DNA of 64,000 bases from Xylanimicrobium pachnodae JCM 13526 = NBRC 107786 (GTDB lineage: Bacteria; Actinomycetota; Actinomycetes; Actinomycetales; Cellulomonadaceae), in NCBI GenBank assembly GCA_001592145.1, contig BCWJ01000002.1:202962-266961 (forward strand), given 5' to 3'. The notes under the pieces were generated by a model, which saw only the letters and a list, made by a program, of their open reading frames with translations, was not told the DNA's origin and made no database searches. Below, piece after piece: positions 26,162 through 34,565 of the stretch (within the stretch, counting starts at the first letter, position 1; every line of letters begins with the position of its first letter). Made by a program: the position numbers and the translations under genes.

Positions 26162-27687
26162 GCGATCCTCCCGAGGCGCATCGTCAGGGCGAAGCCGACA
26201 TCACCCTCAACGGGCTCGGCCCGCCCGGCGAGGTCGGCGATGGTGTAGGCGATCCGCAGCACCCGGTCGGCACCACGCAGCGACAGGTGTCCGGAGTCCA
26301 GTGCGGCGTCGACGGGTCGCAGCACGTCCCACCGGCCACGCAACCGCTCACGAAGCCAGGAGCCAGGCACCTGCGCGTTGAGGGTCCAGGGCGTGCCGGC
26401 GAGACGCTCCCGGGTGGCAGCGCGGGCCTCGCGGACGCGGGCGGCCACCACGGCGGTGCTCTCGCCCGGTGCCGCACGCATCCCGTCGCGGCCGACCGCC
26501 TCGACCTCGACCTGGAGGTCGACACGATCGAGCAGGGGCCCCGACAGCTTGGCCAGGTAGCGGCGCCGCGCCATCGGCGTGCACGTGCAGTCCAGCCCCT
26601 TGCCCCCGCCGCGCCCGCACGGGCACGGGTTGGCGGCCATGACGAGCTGGAACCGCGCGGGGAACCGGGCGGCGCCCGCGGCGCGATGGATGACCAGCTC
26701 GCCGTGCTCGAGCGGCTGGCGCAGCGTCTCGAGCACCCGCTGGCCGAACTCGGGCGCTTCATCCAGGAACAGCACGCCGTGGTGCGCGCGGGACGCCGCG
26801 CCGGGGCGCGGTAGCCCGCTGCCGCCGCCCACCACGGCTGCGGCGGTCGCGGTGTGGTGGGGGTCCTCGTACGGCGGGCGGGTGATGAGCCCGCCACCGG
26901 GGTCGAAGGTCCCGGCGAGCGAGTGCACGGAGGTCACCTCGACCGCATCGGGCTCCGACAGGTCGGGCAGGATCCCGGGGAGCCTGGACGCCAGCATGGT
27001 CTTGCCGGCACCCGGCGGACCCGTGAAGAGCAGGTGGTGGCCGCCGGCGGCGGCGATCTCGAGCGCCAGGCGCGGGACGTCCTGGCCGACCACCTCGCGC
27101 AGGTCGCCCGAACGGCCGGCCTGCTGCTCGGCGCGTGCCGGGCGGGCCGGCTCGACCCCGGGGAGGGCGCGCGCCGTCCCCCCGTGCAGCGCGACGACGT
27201 CGGCGAGCGTGGTGGCACCGCGTACCCGCACACCGGGCACGAGCGACGCCTCGGCGACGTCGGCCGTGGGCACGACGACGTCACGGTACCCGGCGGCGGC
27301 TGCGGCGGCGACCATCGGCAGGACGCCGCGCACCGGTTGGAGTCTGCCGTCCAGGCCGAGCTCTCCCAGGTGCACCACCGTCTCCAGGCCGGCGGCCGGG
27401 ACGTCACCGGCCCCGGCCAGCACGGCGACGGCGATGGCCACGTCGAACGCCGACCCACGCTTGGGCAACGACGCGGGCGACAGGTTGACCGTGATCTTGC
27501 GGTTCGGCCAGCCGATGTCGCTGGACAGGACCGCCGCACGCACCCGGTCGCGCGACTCGCTCAGCGCGGTGTCCGGCAGGCCCACCAGCACGAAGCCCGG
27601 CACGGACCACGCGAGCTGTGCCTGCACCTCCACGACATGCCCGGTCAGGCCCACCAGGGCCACGGCCGCCGTGGTCCCGAGCGCCAT
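26158..27687 (-). CDS. comM: YifB/ComM-family AAA+ ATPase (Mg-chelatase-like)
   Basis: This 509-residue ATPase belongs to the YifB/ComM group, which in transformable bacteria promotes branch migration during recombination. The N-terminal Lon-like domain (MALGTTAAVALVG to about 180) has PNRKITVNLSPA. The AAA+ domain has Walker A GPPGAGKTM and Walker B VLFLDEAPEF. A cysteine cluster (CPCGRGG, then CTC) and a C-terminal Mg-chelatase domain follow. The start overlaps the yraN stop by one base (TGATG) and its end overlaps dprA by 4 bp, so yraN - comM - dprA are coupled. Confidence 0.94.
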   Translation of the reverse strand: MALGTTAAVALVGLTGHVVEVQAQLAWSVPGFVLVGLPDTALSESRDRVRAAVLSSDIGWPNRKITVNLSPASLPKRGSAFDVAIAVAVLAGAGDVPAAGLETVVHLGELGLDGRLQPVRGVLPMVAAAAAAGYRDVVVPTADVAEASLVPGVRVRGATTLADVVALHGGTARALPGVEPARPARAEQQAGRSGDLREVVGQDVPRLALEIAAAGGHHLLFTGPPGAGKTMLASRLPGILPDLSEPDAVEVTSVHSLAGTFDPGGGLITRPPYEDPHHTATAAAVVGGGSGLPRPGAASRAHHGVLFLDEAPEFGQRVLETLRQPLEHGELVIHRAAGAARFPARFQLVMAANPCPCGRGGGKGLDCTCTPMARRRYLAKLSGPLLDRVDLQVEVEAVGRDGMRAAPGESTAVVAARVREARAATRERLAGTPWTLNAQVPGSWLRERLRGRWDVLRPVDAALDSGHLSLRGADRVLRIAYTIADLAGRAEPVEGDVGFALTMRLGRIA

Positions 27688-28055
27688 CAGGACACCCCCC
27701 GCAGGACCTCGACCACGGCCGGGCGGCCGGGCGGCAGGGTCACCGCGACGACGTCGATGCGGAGTTCGCGGAACCCGCCCCCGTGCTCACGGCGCTGCTC
27801 GGCCACCCACTGCCCCATCAGGCGGCGCAGCCGGTCGAGCTTGCGGCGTGTCACCGCCTCGGCCGGGTGACCGAACCGGATGCTGCTGCGCGTCTTGACC
27901 TCGACCGCCACCAGCGTGCCCGCCTCGAGCGCCACGAGGTCCAGCTCGCCGCCCTGCCCGCGCCAGTTGCGCGCCAGCACCGTGTACCCCTGCCGGGTCA
28001 GATGTTCGGCGGCGACCCGTTCGCCCCGCCGTCCCACGTCGTCCTTCGCCGCCAC
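27687..28055 (-). CDS. YraN-family putative endonuclease
   Basis: This 122-residue protein has the YraN/UPF0102 nuclease-like fold: GRRGERVAAEHL, a GELDLVALE motif and VAVEVKTRSS, that is the E-x-D and E-x-K residues of restriction-endonuclease-type sites. The role is unproven; the context with comM and dprA suggests DNA processing. I chose the GTG at 28055, with GGAGG 8 nt upstream, giving the usual family length. A longer in-frame start at 28163 would add 36 non-conserved residues. Confidence 0.85.
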   Translation of the reverse strand: MAAKDDVGRRGERVAAEHLTRQGYTVLARNWRGQGGELDLVALEAGTLVAVEVKTRSSIRFGHPAEAVTRRKLDRLRRLMGQWVAEQRREHGGGFRELRIDVVAVTLPPGRPAVVEVLRGVS

Positions 28056-28214
28056 TGCGACCACCTCCGCGAGCGAGGGTGGTGCCGGGACGGGGGCGGC
28101 GCAGGGCACGCCGGACGCGATGGTGCAGCGCGGTCCGTTTCCACAGGGCGGCGTCACCGTCACCGGCGCGCGGATGGTCGTGCCGACGGCCGGACGCGAT
28201 GCCGACCCGGGGCG

Positions 28215-28514
28215 TCACAAGGCCAGGTCGGCCTTGGCCAGCTCCTCGACGTTGACGTCCTTGAACGTCACCACGCGCACCGACTTCACGAACCGGGCCG
28301 AGCGGTACACGTCCCACACCCACGCGTCGCCGAGCCGCAGCTCGAAGTAGACCTCGCCCGCCGCCGACCGGACCTGGAGGTCCACCTGGTTGGCCAGGTA
28401 GAACCGCCGCTCCGTCTCCACGACGTACGAGAACAGGTTCACCACGTCCCGGTACTCGCGGTAGAGCGCGAGCTCCATCTCCGTCTCGTAGTTCTCGAGG
28501 TCTTCGGTGCTCAC
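28215..28514 (-). CDS. DUF2469-family protein
   Basis: This 99-residue acidic protein starts with the highly conserved actinobacterial pattern STEDLENYETEMELALYREY. It has no known function. The GTG at 28514 lies 6 nt after GGGAGGAT and gives the standard family length. It begins 5 bp after the rnhB stop. It is almost always found between rnhB and yraN in actinobacteria. Confidence 0.9.
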   Translation of the reverse strand: MSTEDLENYETEMELALYREYRDVVNLFSYVVETERRFYLANQVDLQVRSAAGEVYFELRLGDAWVWDVYRSARFVKSVRVVTFKDVNVEELAKADLAL

Positions 28515-28518
28515 CGTG

Positions 28519-29352
28519 TCATCCTCCCAGGTTCGCGCCCACGGACACGCCCGCAGCGGCCGGGACGGCGGGTGCTGCCCCACCTCCCGAGCGCAGGTTC
28601 CATGACCGCCGGTGCTGCGGCGTCGTGCCGTGCACCTGGAGCGCGGCCAGGTGCGCGGGAGCGCTGTATCCCTTGTTCTGGTCCCACGCGTACATCGGGT
28701 ACTGGCGGGCGAGCCGGGTCAGCAGCAGGTCGCGCTCCACCTTGGCGAGCACGCTGGCCGCGGCCACCGAGGCGCACTGGAGGTCCGCCTTGACCAGGGT
28801 GCGCACCGCGGGGTCGACGCCGAGTCCGTCGGAGTCGTCCAGGCCGGCCGCCTCGAACAGGTCCGCCTGCGGTCGGCTGAGCCAGTCGTGCGACCCGTCG
28901 AGCAGCACCACGTCGACGTCCCCGCACACCCGCCGCACCTGGGCGAGCGCGCGACGGCCGGCGATGCGCAGGGCGGCGATGATCCCGTGCGCGTCGATCT
29001 CGGCGGGCCCGGCGTGCCCGACGGCCCATGCGACGGGCCACTTCTGGAGGAGCGGGACCAGGGCCTCGCGGACCGAGGGGGACAGGAGCTTGGAGTCGGC
29101 GACACCCTTGGGCGCGGTCCGGGTGGCGGCGTCCACCACGACGACGCCGACGCTCACGGGGCCCGCGAGCGCGCCCCGCCCGACCTCGTCCATCCCGGCG
29201 ACCAGGCGGGCACCGGAGGTGATCATCGCCCGCTCGGTGCGCAACGTGGGCACCTTGCGGCCCGTGGGCGCGGGCCGTCGGGGTGGCGTGGGGCGCCGCG
29301 GAGGCGTGGTGCGTCCCGGGGGCGGCCCCTGCTCGCCGGAGGTGTCGATCAC
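28519..29352 (-). CDS. rnhB: Ribonuclease HII
   Basis: This enzyme cuts RNA in RNA-DNA hybrids, including single ribonucleotides in DNA. The acidic residues are visible: Asp and Glu in [13 protein letters not shown], an Asp in [11 protein letters not shown], and an Asp in [19 protein letters not shown]. The chosen GTG at 29352 overlaps the lepB stop by 4 bp and gives 277 residues, with a Pro/Arg-rich N-terminal stretch of about 33 residues. A GTG at 29253 (PTLRTERAM) would give a more usual 244 residues. GC-rich third positions continue into the extension, so both starts stay open. Confidence 0.9.
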   Translation of the reverse strand: MIDTSGEQGPPPGRTTPPRRPTPPRRPAPTGRKVPTLRTERAMITSGARLVAGMDEVGRGALAGPVSVGVVVVDAATRTAPKGVADSKLLSPSVREALVPLLQKWPVAWAVGHAGPAEIDAHGIIAALRIAGRRALAQVRRVCGDVDVVLLDGSHDWLSRPQADLFEAAGLDDSDGLGVDPAVRTLVKADLQCASVAAASVLAKVERDLLLTRLARQYPMYAWDQNKGYSAPAHLAALQVHGTTPQHRRSWNLRSGGGAAPAVPAAAGVSVGANLGG

Positions 29353-30128
29353 GGCTCCGGCACCTGCGCGAACACCTCGGCCGGGTTGCGGTGCCAGGTG
29401 GCACGCGAGAACGGCCACACGGTCGCGAACGCCGTGCCCACCACGTTGTCGATCGGGACGAACCCGCCGCCGGGGTCGCCCAGGTGGAAACGCGAGTCCG
29501 CGGAGTCCTGCCGGTTGTCCCCCATCACCCACAGCATCCCGGACGGGACCACCTGGTCGAACGGGATCTGGCTGGGGATGGACCCGGGGCGCATGTAGAG
29601 GGTCTCGGTGATGGCGACGCCGTTGATCTCGATCTTGCCCTCCGCGTCACAGCACGTGACGTGATCGCCCGGCAGGCCGATCACGCGTTTGATGAGATGC
29701 TCCCCGCTGTCCTGCGGCATGAGGCCGACGGCGGTGAGCCCGTCGACGACGGCGTTGCCGATCGGGCCCCTGTCCTTGGGGACCGTCGGGTCCAGCCAGT
29801 GGCCGGGATCCTTGAACACGACGATGTCACCGCGGTGGATGTCGAGCACGCGCGGGACCAGCCGCGAGACCAGCACCCGGTCGTCCTTGATCAGGGTGTC
29901 GCTCATCGACGCGCTCGGGATGAAGAACGCCTGGACCAGCAGGGTCTTGATGAGCCAGGACAGCACGAGTGCGCTGATCACGATGATGGCCGTCTCCCGC
30001 GCGAACCCCAGGCCGCGGGATGCCGGTGTGCCCCGTCGCCCGCCGTCGGGCGATGCCGCACGTGCGTGCGCTGGGCCGACGGCTGGGAACGCGCGGTGAT
30101 CGGGGCTCACGGGGTCGGATTCTGTCAC
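29349..30128 (-). CDS. lepB: Signal peptidase I
   Basis: This 259-residue membrane protease removes signal peptides from secreted proteins. One transmembrane helix (about 45-66) precedes the catalytic domain on the outer face. Ser74 in IPSASM and Lys147 in [11 protein letters not shown] form the Ser-Lys dyad, and the [11 protein letters not shown] box is present. The GTG at 30128 gives a Pro/Ala-rich cytoplasmic start. The weak ribosome site makes the exact start uncertain. It is separated from rplS by two stem-loops, so it may have its own promoter, and it overlaps rnhB by 4 bp. Confidence 0.94.
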   Translation of the reverse strand: MTESDPVSPDHRAFPAVGPAHARAASPDGGRRGTPASRGLGFARETAIIVISALVLSWLIKTLLVQAFFIPSASMSDTLIKDDRVLVSRLVPRVLDIHRGDIVVFKDPGHWLDPTVPKDRGPIGNAVVDGLTAVGLMPQDSGEHLIKRVIGLPGDHVTCCDAEGKIEINGVAITETLYMRPGSIPSQIPFDQVVPSGMLWVMGDNRQDSADSRFHLGDPGGGFVPIDNVVGTAFATVWPFSRATWHRNPAEVFAQVPEP

Positions 30129-30191
30129 GGATCCACTCTGGCACCGCAGCCGGGCCGGTGAACGGTGACGGGCCGTGGCACCGGCCCGGTA

Positions 30192-30232
30192 GTCGGCATC
30201 CCCGGGAATGCAACATCCCCGGGAATGCCGAC
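30192..30232. repeat. Direct-plus-inverted repeat between rplS and lepB
   Basis: ATCCCCGGGAATGC occurs twice (30198-30211 and 30215-30228). Because it is nearly self-complementary, the pair also folds as one stem: GTCGGCAT and ATGCCGAC (8 bp), one C-A mismatch, then six more pairs. It sits just past the rplS terminator on the minus strand and may be a second terminator or part of the lepB leader. Confidence 0.6.
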
Positions 30233-30260
30233 GGGCGGCCCCTCCGCAGAGGAGCCGCCC
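30233..30260 (-). terminator. Terminator hairpin of rplS
   Basis: GGGCGGCCCCTC (30233-30244) and GAGGAGCCGCCC (30249-30260) pair at 11 of 12 positions around a CGCA loop, 37 bases after the rplS stop on the minus strand. No T-tract follows. Confidence 0.75.
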
Positions 30261-30297
30261 GAAGACGTCCGCACGCGCCGGAGCGCCGCGGGGTGGG

Positions 30298-30654
30298 TCA
30301 GCGCGCCGTGTTGTCGCGCTTCTCCTTGATCTTCGCCTTCTTGCCGCGCAGGGCGCGCAGGTAGTACAGCTTGGCGCGGCGCACGTCACCGCGGGTCACG
30401 ACATCGAGCGAGTCGATCGTCGGGGCGTGCAGCGGGAACGTACGCTCCACGCCCACACCGAAGCTGATCTTGCGGACGGTGAACGTCTCGCGGATGCCAC
30501 CGCCCGAGCGGCGGATGCAGACGCCCTGGAACGCCTGGACACGTGAGCGGTTGCCCTCGATGACCTTGACGTTCACGCGGACGGTGTCACCGGCGCGGAA
30601 GTCCGGGATGTCGGAGCGCAGCGAGGCCGCGTCGACGAAGTCGAGCTTGTGCAT
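30298..30654 (-). CDS. rplS: 50S ribosomal protein L19
   Basis: This 118-residue ribosomal protein lies at the 30S-50S interface. The family pattern is complete: an N-terminal [19 protein letters not shown] segment, [24 protein letters not shown], and the basic C-terminal [14 protein letters not shown] segment. GGGGAG precedes the ATG. It follows trmD after 192 bp, a gap without a gene that probably holds its promoter; CAAAAT near 30825 on the minus strand is a possible -10, but the -35 is unclear. Confidence 0.98.
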   Translation of the reverse strand: MHKLDFVDAASLRSDIPDFRAGDTVRVNVKVIEGNRSRVQAFQGVCIRRSGGGIRETFTVRKISFGVGVERTFPLHAPTIDSLDVVTRGDVRRAKLYYLRALRGKKAKIKEKRDNTAR

Positions 30655-30846
30655 GATCGATCTCCCCGCCTGCCACAGGTCAGGCGCAAATCAGGCCCGC
30701 GCGGGCGCGCGGGTCGGTGTCTGTTGGGTGGTGCGGGTGCGCACGCCGTCTCCCCCATGGCAGAGATGTCACGGCAGCAGCCAGGTCACGAGGACCGGGC
30801 CGCAGGTGCACCAACGAGCCATTTTGCCACACGTGCGCGCGGGCGC

Positions 30847-31680
30847 CTAAATCGCGCGGGCGGACGAGTCCCGTCGGCCTCGATCATCGCCCGCACCGTC
30901 GCGTCGCAGGGCGCCGTCGACCACGGACCACCCCCACCTCGCCAGGGTCGCCAGGTCGTGCTTGTCGAGCGTCGCGACCTCGAGCCGCGCGATCAGGTCC
31001 TCGCGCCGCGCCGCCGTGCGCTCCAGGGCACGGTCGCGGCGCCAGCGGGCGATACGGGCGTGATGCCCCGACACCAGCTCCTCGGGGACGGGATGCTCCC
31101 GCCACGACGGCGGCTTGGTGTACACGGGGTACTCCAGCAGCCCCGCCGCACCGTGCGACTCCTCGACCAGCGACTCCGGGTTCCCGACGACGCCGGGCAG
31201 GAGGCGCCCGACCGCCTCGATCATGACGAGCGCGGCGACCTCACCGCCGTTGAGCACGTAGTCACCGATCGACAGCTCGCTCACGCGGGTCCCCGCGCCC
31301 CGGTAGTGCTCGGCCACGCGGGCGTCGATGCCCTCGTACCGCCCGCACGCGATGACCAGGTGGCTCTCGTGCGACAGCGCCTCGGCGTGCCGTTGCGTGA
31401 ACACCTCCCCCGACGGCGTCGGGATCACCAGGTGCGCCCCACCCTCGCCGGGGTCGCCGCTCACGGCGTCGATCGCGGTACCCCACACGTCGGGGCGCAT
31501 GACCATGCCCGCGCCACCGCCGAACGGGGTGTCGTCCACCGTGCGGTGCCGGTCCGTGGTCCAGTCGCGCAGGTCGTGCACGCGCAGGTCGAGCAGCCCC
31601 GCCTGCCGCGCCTTGCCGATCAGGGACAGGTCGAGCGCGGCCAGGTAGTCCGGGAAGACGGTGACGACGTCGATCCGCAT
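30847..31680 (-). CDS. trmD: tRNA (guanine-37-N1)-methyltransferase
   Basis: This 277-residue SPOUT enzyme methylates G37 next to the anticodon, preventing frameshifts. It begins [21 protein letters not shown], and the knot region is visible as [12 protein letters not shown] and [11 protein letters not shown]. The PVYTKPPSW and [10 protein letters not shown] segments are also typical. The ATG at 31680 is one base past the rimM stop. It is part of the rpsP - khpA - rimM - trmD operon. Confidence 0.97.
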   Translation of the reverse strand: MRIDVVTVFPDYLAALDLSLIGKARQAGLLDLRVHDLRDWTTDRHRTVDDTPFGGGAGMVMRPDVWGTAIDAVSGDPGEGGAHLVIPTPSGEVFTQRHAEALSHESHLVIACGRYEGIDARVAEHYRGAGTRVSELSIGDYVLNGGEVAALVMIEAVGRLLPGVVGNPESLVEESHGAAGLLEYPVYTKPPSWREHPVPEELVSGHHARIARWRRDRALERTAARREDLIARLEVATLDKHDLATLARWGWSVVDGALRRDGAGDDRGRRDSSARAI

Positions 31681-31681
31681 C

Positions 31682-32296
31682 TCAGCGCTCCGCCCCGTCG
31701 CCCACGGCGGGCTCGTCGTCATCGCCAGCATCGTCGGCGGCGTCGGCGTCGGCGTCGTCGTCGGACGACGGCGCAGCGACCACCAGGCGCGCGGCGTCGG
31801 ACGCGAGCAGCCCACCGGGCGGGTCCAGGACGACGCGGCCCCCCGCGACGTCGACCACGGGCACGATCGCGGTGACGAACGGGACCAGCGTGCGCTCGCC
31901 GCCCGGCTCCTCGACCAGCAGCGCGTCGTGCGCGGGCAGGTGCTCGAGGGCTATCACCTCGCCGACCACCGTGCCGTCCGCGAGCTCGGCGCGCAGGCCC
32001 CGCAGCTCGTGCGGGTACCAGGCGTCCTCCTCGTCCGAGGCGTCCGCCTCGACCACGAGCTCGACGCCGCGCAACGCCTCGGCTGCCGTCCGGTCGGCCA
32101 CCTCCGCGAACCTCACCAGCCATCGACCCTGGTGCAGGCGGCTGCTCAGCACCGTCAACGGCCCCGCCGACGCCGGGTCGGTGGCAAGCACCGCGCCGAC
32201 CGCAAGGCGGCCCTCCGGATCGTCGGTGCGCACGTCCAGCGCCACCTCTCCGCGCAGCGAATGGGCCCGCCCGATCCTCGCCACAACCAGTTGCAT
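31682..32296 (-). CDS. rimM: 16S rRNA processing protein RimM
   Basis: This 204-residue protein assists maturation of the 30S head and binds S19. The RimM domain begins at [20 protein letters not shown], and a PRC-barrel domain follows ([41 protein letters not shown]). The last 30 or so residues are an Asp-rich acidic tail beyond the usual end, possibly lineage-specific. It lies between khpA and trmD and is nearly contiguous with trmD. Confidence 0.95.
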   Translation of the reverse strand: MQLVVARIGRAHSLRGEVALDVRTDDPEGRLAVGAVLATDPASAGPLTVLSSRLHQGRWLVRFAEVADRTAAEALRGVELVVEADASDEEDAWYPHELRGLRAELADGTVVGEVIALEHLPAHDALLVEEPGGERTLVPFVTAIVPVVDVAGGRVVLDPPGGLLASDAARLVVAAPSSDDDADADAADDAGDDDEPAVGDGAER

Positions 32297-32371
32297 GCCG
32301 GTGCCTTCCTCCAGATGGTGATACGGCGACGGGGCCCGATCCTGGTGGATCGGACCCCGTGGCGTTGAAGC

Positions 32372-32611
32372 TCAGCGACGGTCGACGTCGACGACGTCGA
32401 CCCGCACCGGGCCGTCGGTGGCCAGAGCCCCGACGACGGTGCGCAGCGCCTTGGCGGTGCGCCCGCCCCGGCCGATCACCCGGCCGAGGTCGTCCGGGTG
32501 CACCCGGACCTCGAGCAGGTCCCCGCGACGCAACGGCTTCGCGGTGACCCGGACGTCATCCGGGTGGTCGACGATGCCGCGGACCAGATGCTCGAGGGCC
32601 TCCGCGAGCAT
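32372..32611 (-). CDS. khpA: KH-domain RNA-binding protein KhpA
   Basis: This 79-residue protein is a single KH domain. The GxxG loop is GRGG in DLGRVIGRGGRTAKALRTV. In Gram-positive bacteria KhpA partners KhpB (EloR/Jag) in RNA-based control of cell elongation. It is encoded, as usual, immediately after rpsP; its start shares one base with the rpsP stop (TGATG). Confidence 0.95.
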   Translation of the reverse strand: MLAEALEHLVRGIVDHPDDVRVTAKPLRRGDLLEVRVHPDDLGRVIGRGGRTAKALRTVVGALATDGPVRVDVVDVDRR

Positions 32612-33027
32612 CAGGCGTCGGCCTCAGCCTCGGCCGACTCGGCGGGGGCGGCAGCCTTGGCCTCGGCAGCCTTCGCCTTGGCCTTCTCGGCCTCCGCGGC
32701 AACAGCCTCGACAGCCGTGGCGGCGTCGGTCTTGCCGGCCTTGGTCCGCAGGGTGCCCTCGGCACCCGGCAGGCCCTTGAACTTCTGCCAGTCACCGGTC
32801 ACCTTGAGGAGGGCGAGCACCTGCTCGGTCGGCTGCGCGCCGACACCGAGCCAGTACTGCGCACGCTCCGAGGTGATCTCGATGAACGAGGGCTCCTCGG
32901 TCGGGTGGTACTTACCGATCTCCTCGATGACACGGCCATCACGCTTGGTGCGCGAGTCCGCGACGACGACGCGGTAGTACGGGGCCCGGATCTTGCCGAG
33001 GCGCTTGAGGCGAATCTTGACGGCCAC
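32611..33027 (-). CDS. rpsP: 30S ribosomal protein S16
   Basis: This 138-residue protein is needed for 30S assembly. The core is the usual [20 protein letters not shown] followed by [11 protein letters not shown] and IGKYHP. Residues after about 90 form an Ala/Lys/Glu-rich tail, common in actinobacterial S16. The GTG at 33027 gives the standard start; another GTG four codons upstream overlaps the AGGAG itself and is less likely. It is the first gene of the rpsP - khpA - rimM - trmD operon. Confidence 0.96.
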   Translation of the reverse strand: MAVKIRLKRLGKIRAPYYRVVVADSRTKRDGRVIEEIGKYHPTEEPSFIEITSERAQYWLGVGAQPTEQVLALLKVTGDWQKFKGLPGAEGTLRTKAGKTDAATAVEAVAAEAEKAKAKAAEAKAAAPAESAEAEADA

Positions 33028-33155
33028 TGTTGTGGTCACTCCTGGTTCTGGGATGGGCGACCCGGCAAGCCACCCCGTGGGGCCGGGGCGTCGTGCAGGG
33101 TCTAGACCGGGCGATGCGCAGGAGAGAGGGGCCTGGACACGCCGAGTACCCGGAC

Positions 33156-33185
33156 ATTGTGCCAGACCCGGCGGTGCTCCCCCAA
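33156..33185 (-). promoter_or_regulatory. Candidate rpsP operon promoter
   Basis: On the minus strand TTGGGG (33185-33180) and CACAAT (33161-33156) are 18 bp apart, a reasonable -35/-10 pair. Transcription would start about 120 bases before rpsP, leaving a leader of that length. It lies between the amidohydrolase stop and rpsP. Confidence 0.45.
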
Positions 33186-33252
33186 CCCGAGCGCCGCGTG
33201 CACCCCAGCGCGCGGCACGTCGTGTCGCGCGACGGCGGTCACCAGCCCGCGG

Positions 33253-34374
33253 TCACCGCCCGGCGAGGGCCGAGCCGGCGACGATCTCCCCACGCAGCAC
33301 CACCGCCGTCGGGAACCTGAGCACGCCGATGTCCTCGCGCGGATCAGCCGGATACACCACCAGGTCTGCCGACGCGCCGTCCTCCAGCCCCCCGAAACCC
33401 AGCGCGTGTCGCGCCCGCCAGCTCGCCGCCGCCACCACGTCCGACGCCGGGACGCCCGCCGCCACCAGCAGCGCGCACTCGTCCGCGATACGCCCGTGCG
33501 CGAGCGAGCCTCCCGCGTCCGTCCCCACCAGCAGCGGCACCCCCGCCTCGTGCAGCATCCGCACCTGCTCGAAGCGACGCTCGTGCAACGCGCGCAGCCG
33601 CTTCGCGAACGCGGGGTACCGCACGGCCGCCCGGTCCGCCAGCTGCGGGAAACGCTCCACCTGGAGCAACGTCGGCGTCACCGGGATACCCAAGGCGGCG
33701 ATCCGCTCCGCCTGGTCCGCCGTGATACCCGTGCCATGGTCGATGCCGTCGACCTCCGCCGCGATCAGGTCGTCCACCGTCTCCGCGGCGAACGCGTGCA
33801 CCGTCACCCGGGCCGCCTCGTCATGAGCCAGCGCGACGGCCCGAGCCAGCAGGTCGCCCGGCCACAACGGGGTCAGGTCACCCACCGCGCGGTCGATCCA
33901 GTCGCCCACCACCTTGACCCAGCCGTCCCCCGAGCGCGCCTCCCGGTACACCGCCTCGGGAAGCTCGGCCACGTCACCCAGCTCCCACGCGGCACCCCGG
34001 TGATAGCGCTTCGGCCGCGCGATATGACGTCCCGACCGGAGCATCCGCGGTAGCTCCGGGCGATCCTGCAGCGGGCTCACGTCCAACGGGGACCCGGCGT
34101 CACGCACCAGGAGAACACCCGCATCCCGGTCGGCCAACGCGTGGCCGGCGGCAGCGTCCAGGCTCAGCGTTCCCTGCGGACCCAGACCCAGATGGCTGTG
34201 CACGTCCACGAGCCCCGGGACCACGAAACCCTCCAGGTGCCGCATCGCACCCGCCTGCAGGGCCGGTGGCGCGAACTGTGCGCGGCCGTCGCGCACGAAC
34301 AGCTCGCCGGCCTCACGGGCATCATCGAGCAGCACCCGGCCCGTGAGGTGCAAGGGAACGTGCGGCACTGCCAT
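33253..34374 (-). CDS. Amidohydrolase-family metal-dependent hydrolase
   Basis: This 373-residue protein has the amidohydrolase barrel. Metal ligands match the family: HxH in VDVHSHLG, a Lys in GWVKVVGDW, His in VTVHAFAA, His in GIDHGTG, and Asp in VGTDAGG. A small beta-sandwich is formed by both ends (LTGRVLLDDA and the DLVVYPADPRED segment). The substrate is unknown; imidazolonepropionase-like and prolidase-like members share this layout. A gene of this kind between ffh and rpsP is a recurring arrangement in actinobacteria. There is no signal peptide. Confidence 0.88.
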   Translation of the reverse strand: MAVPHVPLHLTGRVLLDDAREAGELFVRDGRAQFAPPALQAGAMRHLEGFVVPGLVDVHSHLGLGPQGTLSLDAAAGHALADRDAGVLLVRDAGSPLDVSPLQDRPELPRMLRSGRHIARPKRYHRGAAWELGDVAELPEAVYREARSGDGWVKVVGDWIDRAVGDLTPLWPGDLLARAVALAHDEAARVTVHAFAAETVDDLIAAEVDGIDHGTGITADQAERIAALGIPVTPTLLQVERFPQLADRAAVRYPAFAKRLRALHERRFEQVRMLHEAGVPLLVGTDAGGSLAHGRIADECALLVAAGVPASDVVAAASWRARHALGFGGLEDGASADLVVYPADPREDIGVLRFPTAVVLRGEIVAGSALAGR

Positions 34375-34451
34375 GCGGCCAGGCTAGGCACGCCGTCATG
34401 CCAACGGCCCGCGCGGGCCGAATCAGATCGACGACCCGCCCGAATCATGAC

Positions 34452-34565
34452 CCCTCCGCTGCGCCTCCGGCTTCAGCCCGCACTCCTTGTCGGCCAAAAC
34501 CTGCGGCTCCGCTCCAGGCGCGTGCCTCGTCCCTCGGCCCACACCCTCCGCTGCGCCTCCGGCTT
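34452..34565. repeat. Two 22-bp direct repeats around the ffh 3' end
   Basis: A 22-bp sequence beginning CCCTCCGCTGCGCCTCC occurs at 34452-34473 and again at 34544-34565, the latter running into the last base of the ffh stop codon. A shorter related piece, GCGGCTCCGCTCC, lies between them. The 190-bp gap between the amidohydrolase gene and ffh holds no gene. It may be a repeat element that has grafted a new 3' end onto ffh. Confidence 0.6.

Noticed and set aside
28056..28163. Longer start for the YraN-family gene
   Set aside because: It adds 36 residues not expected in the family and bypasses the well-placed GGAGG/GTG at 28055.
34375..34564. 4.5S RNA or other small RNA gene next to ffh
   Set aside because: I found no GGAA-tetraloop hairpin of the SRP RNA type; the gap is explained by the direct repeats.
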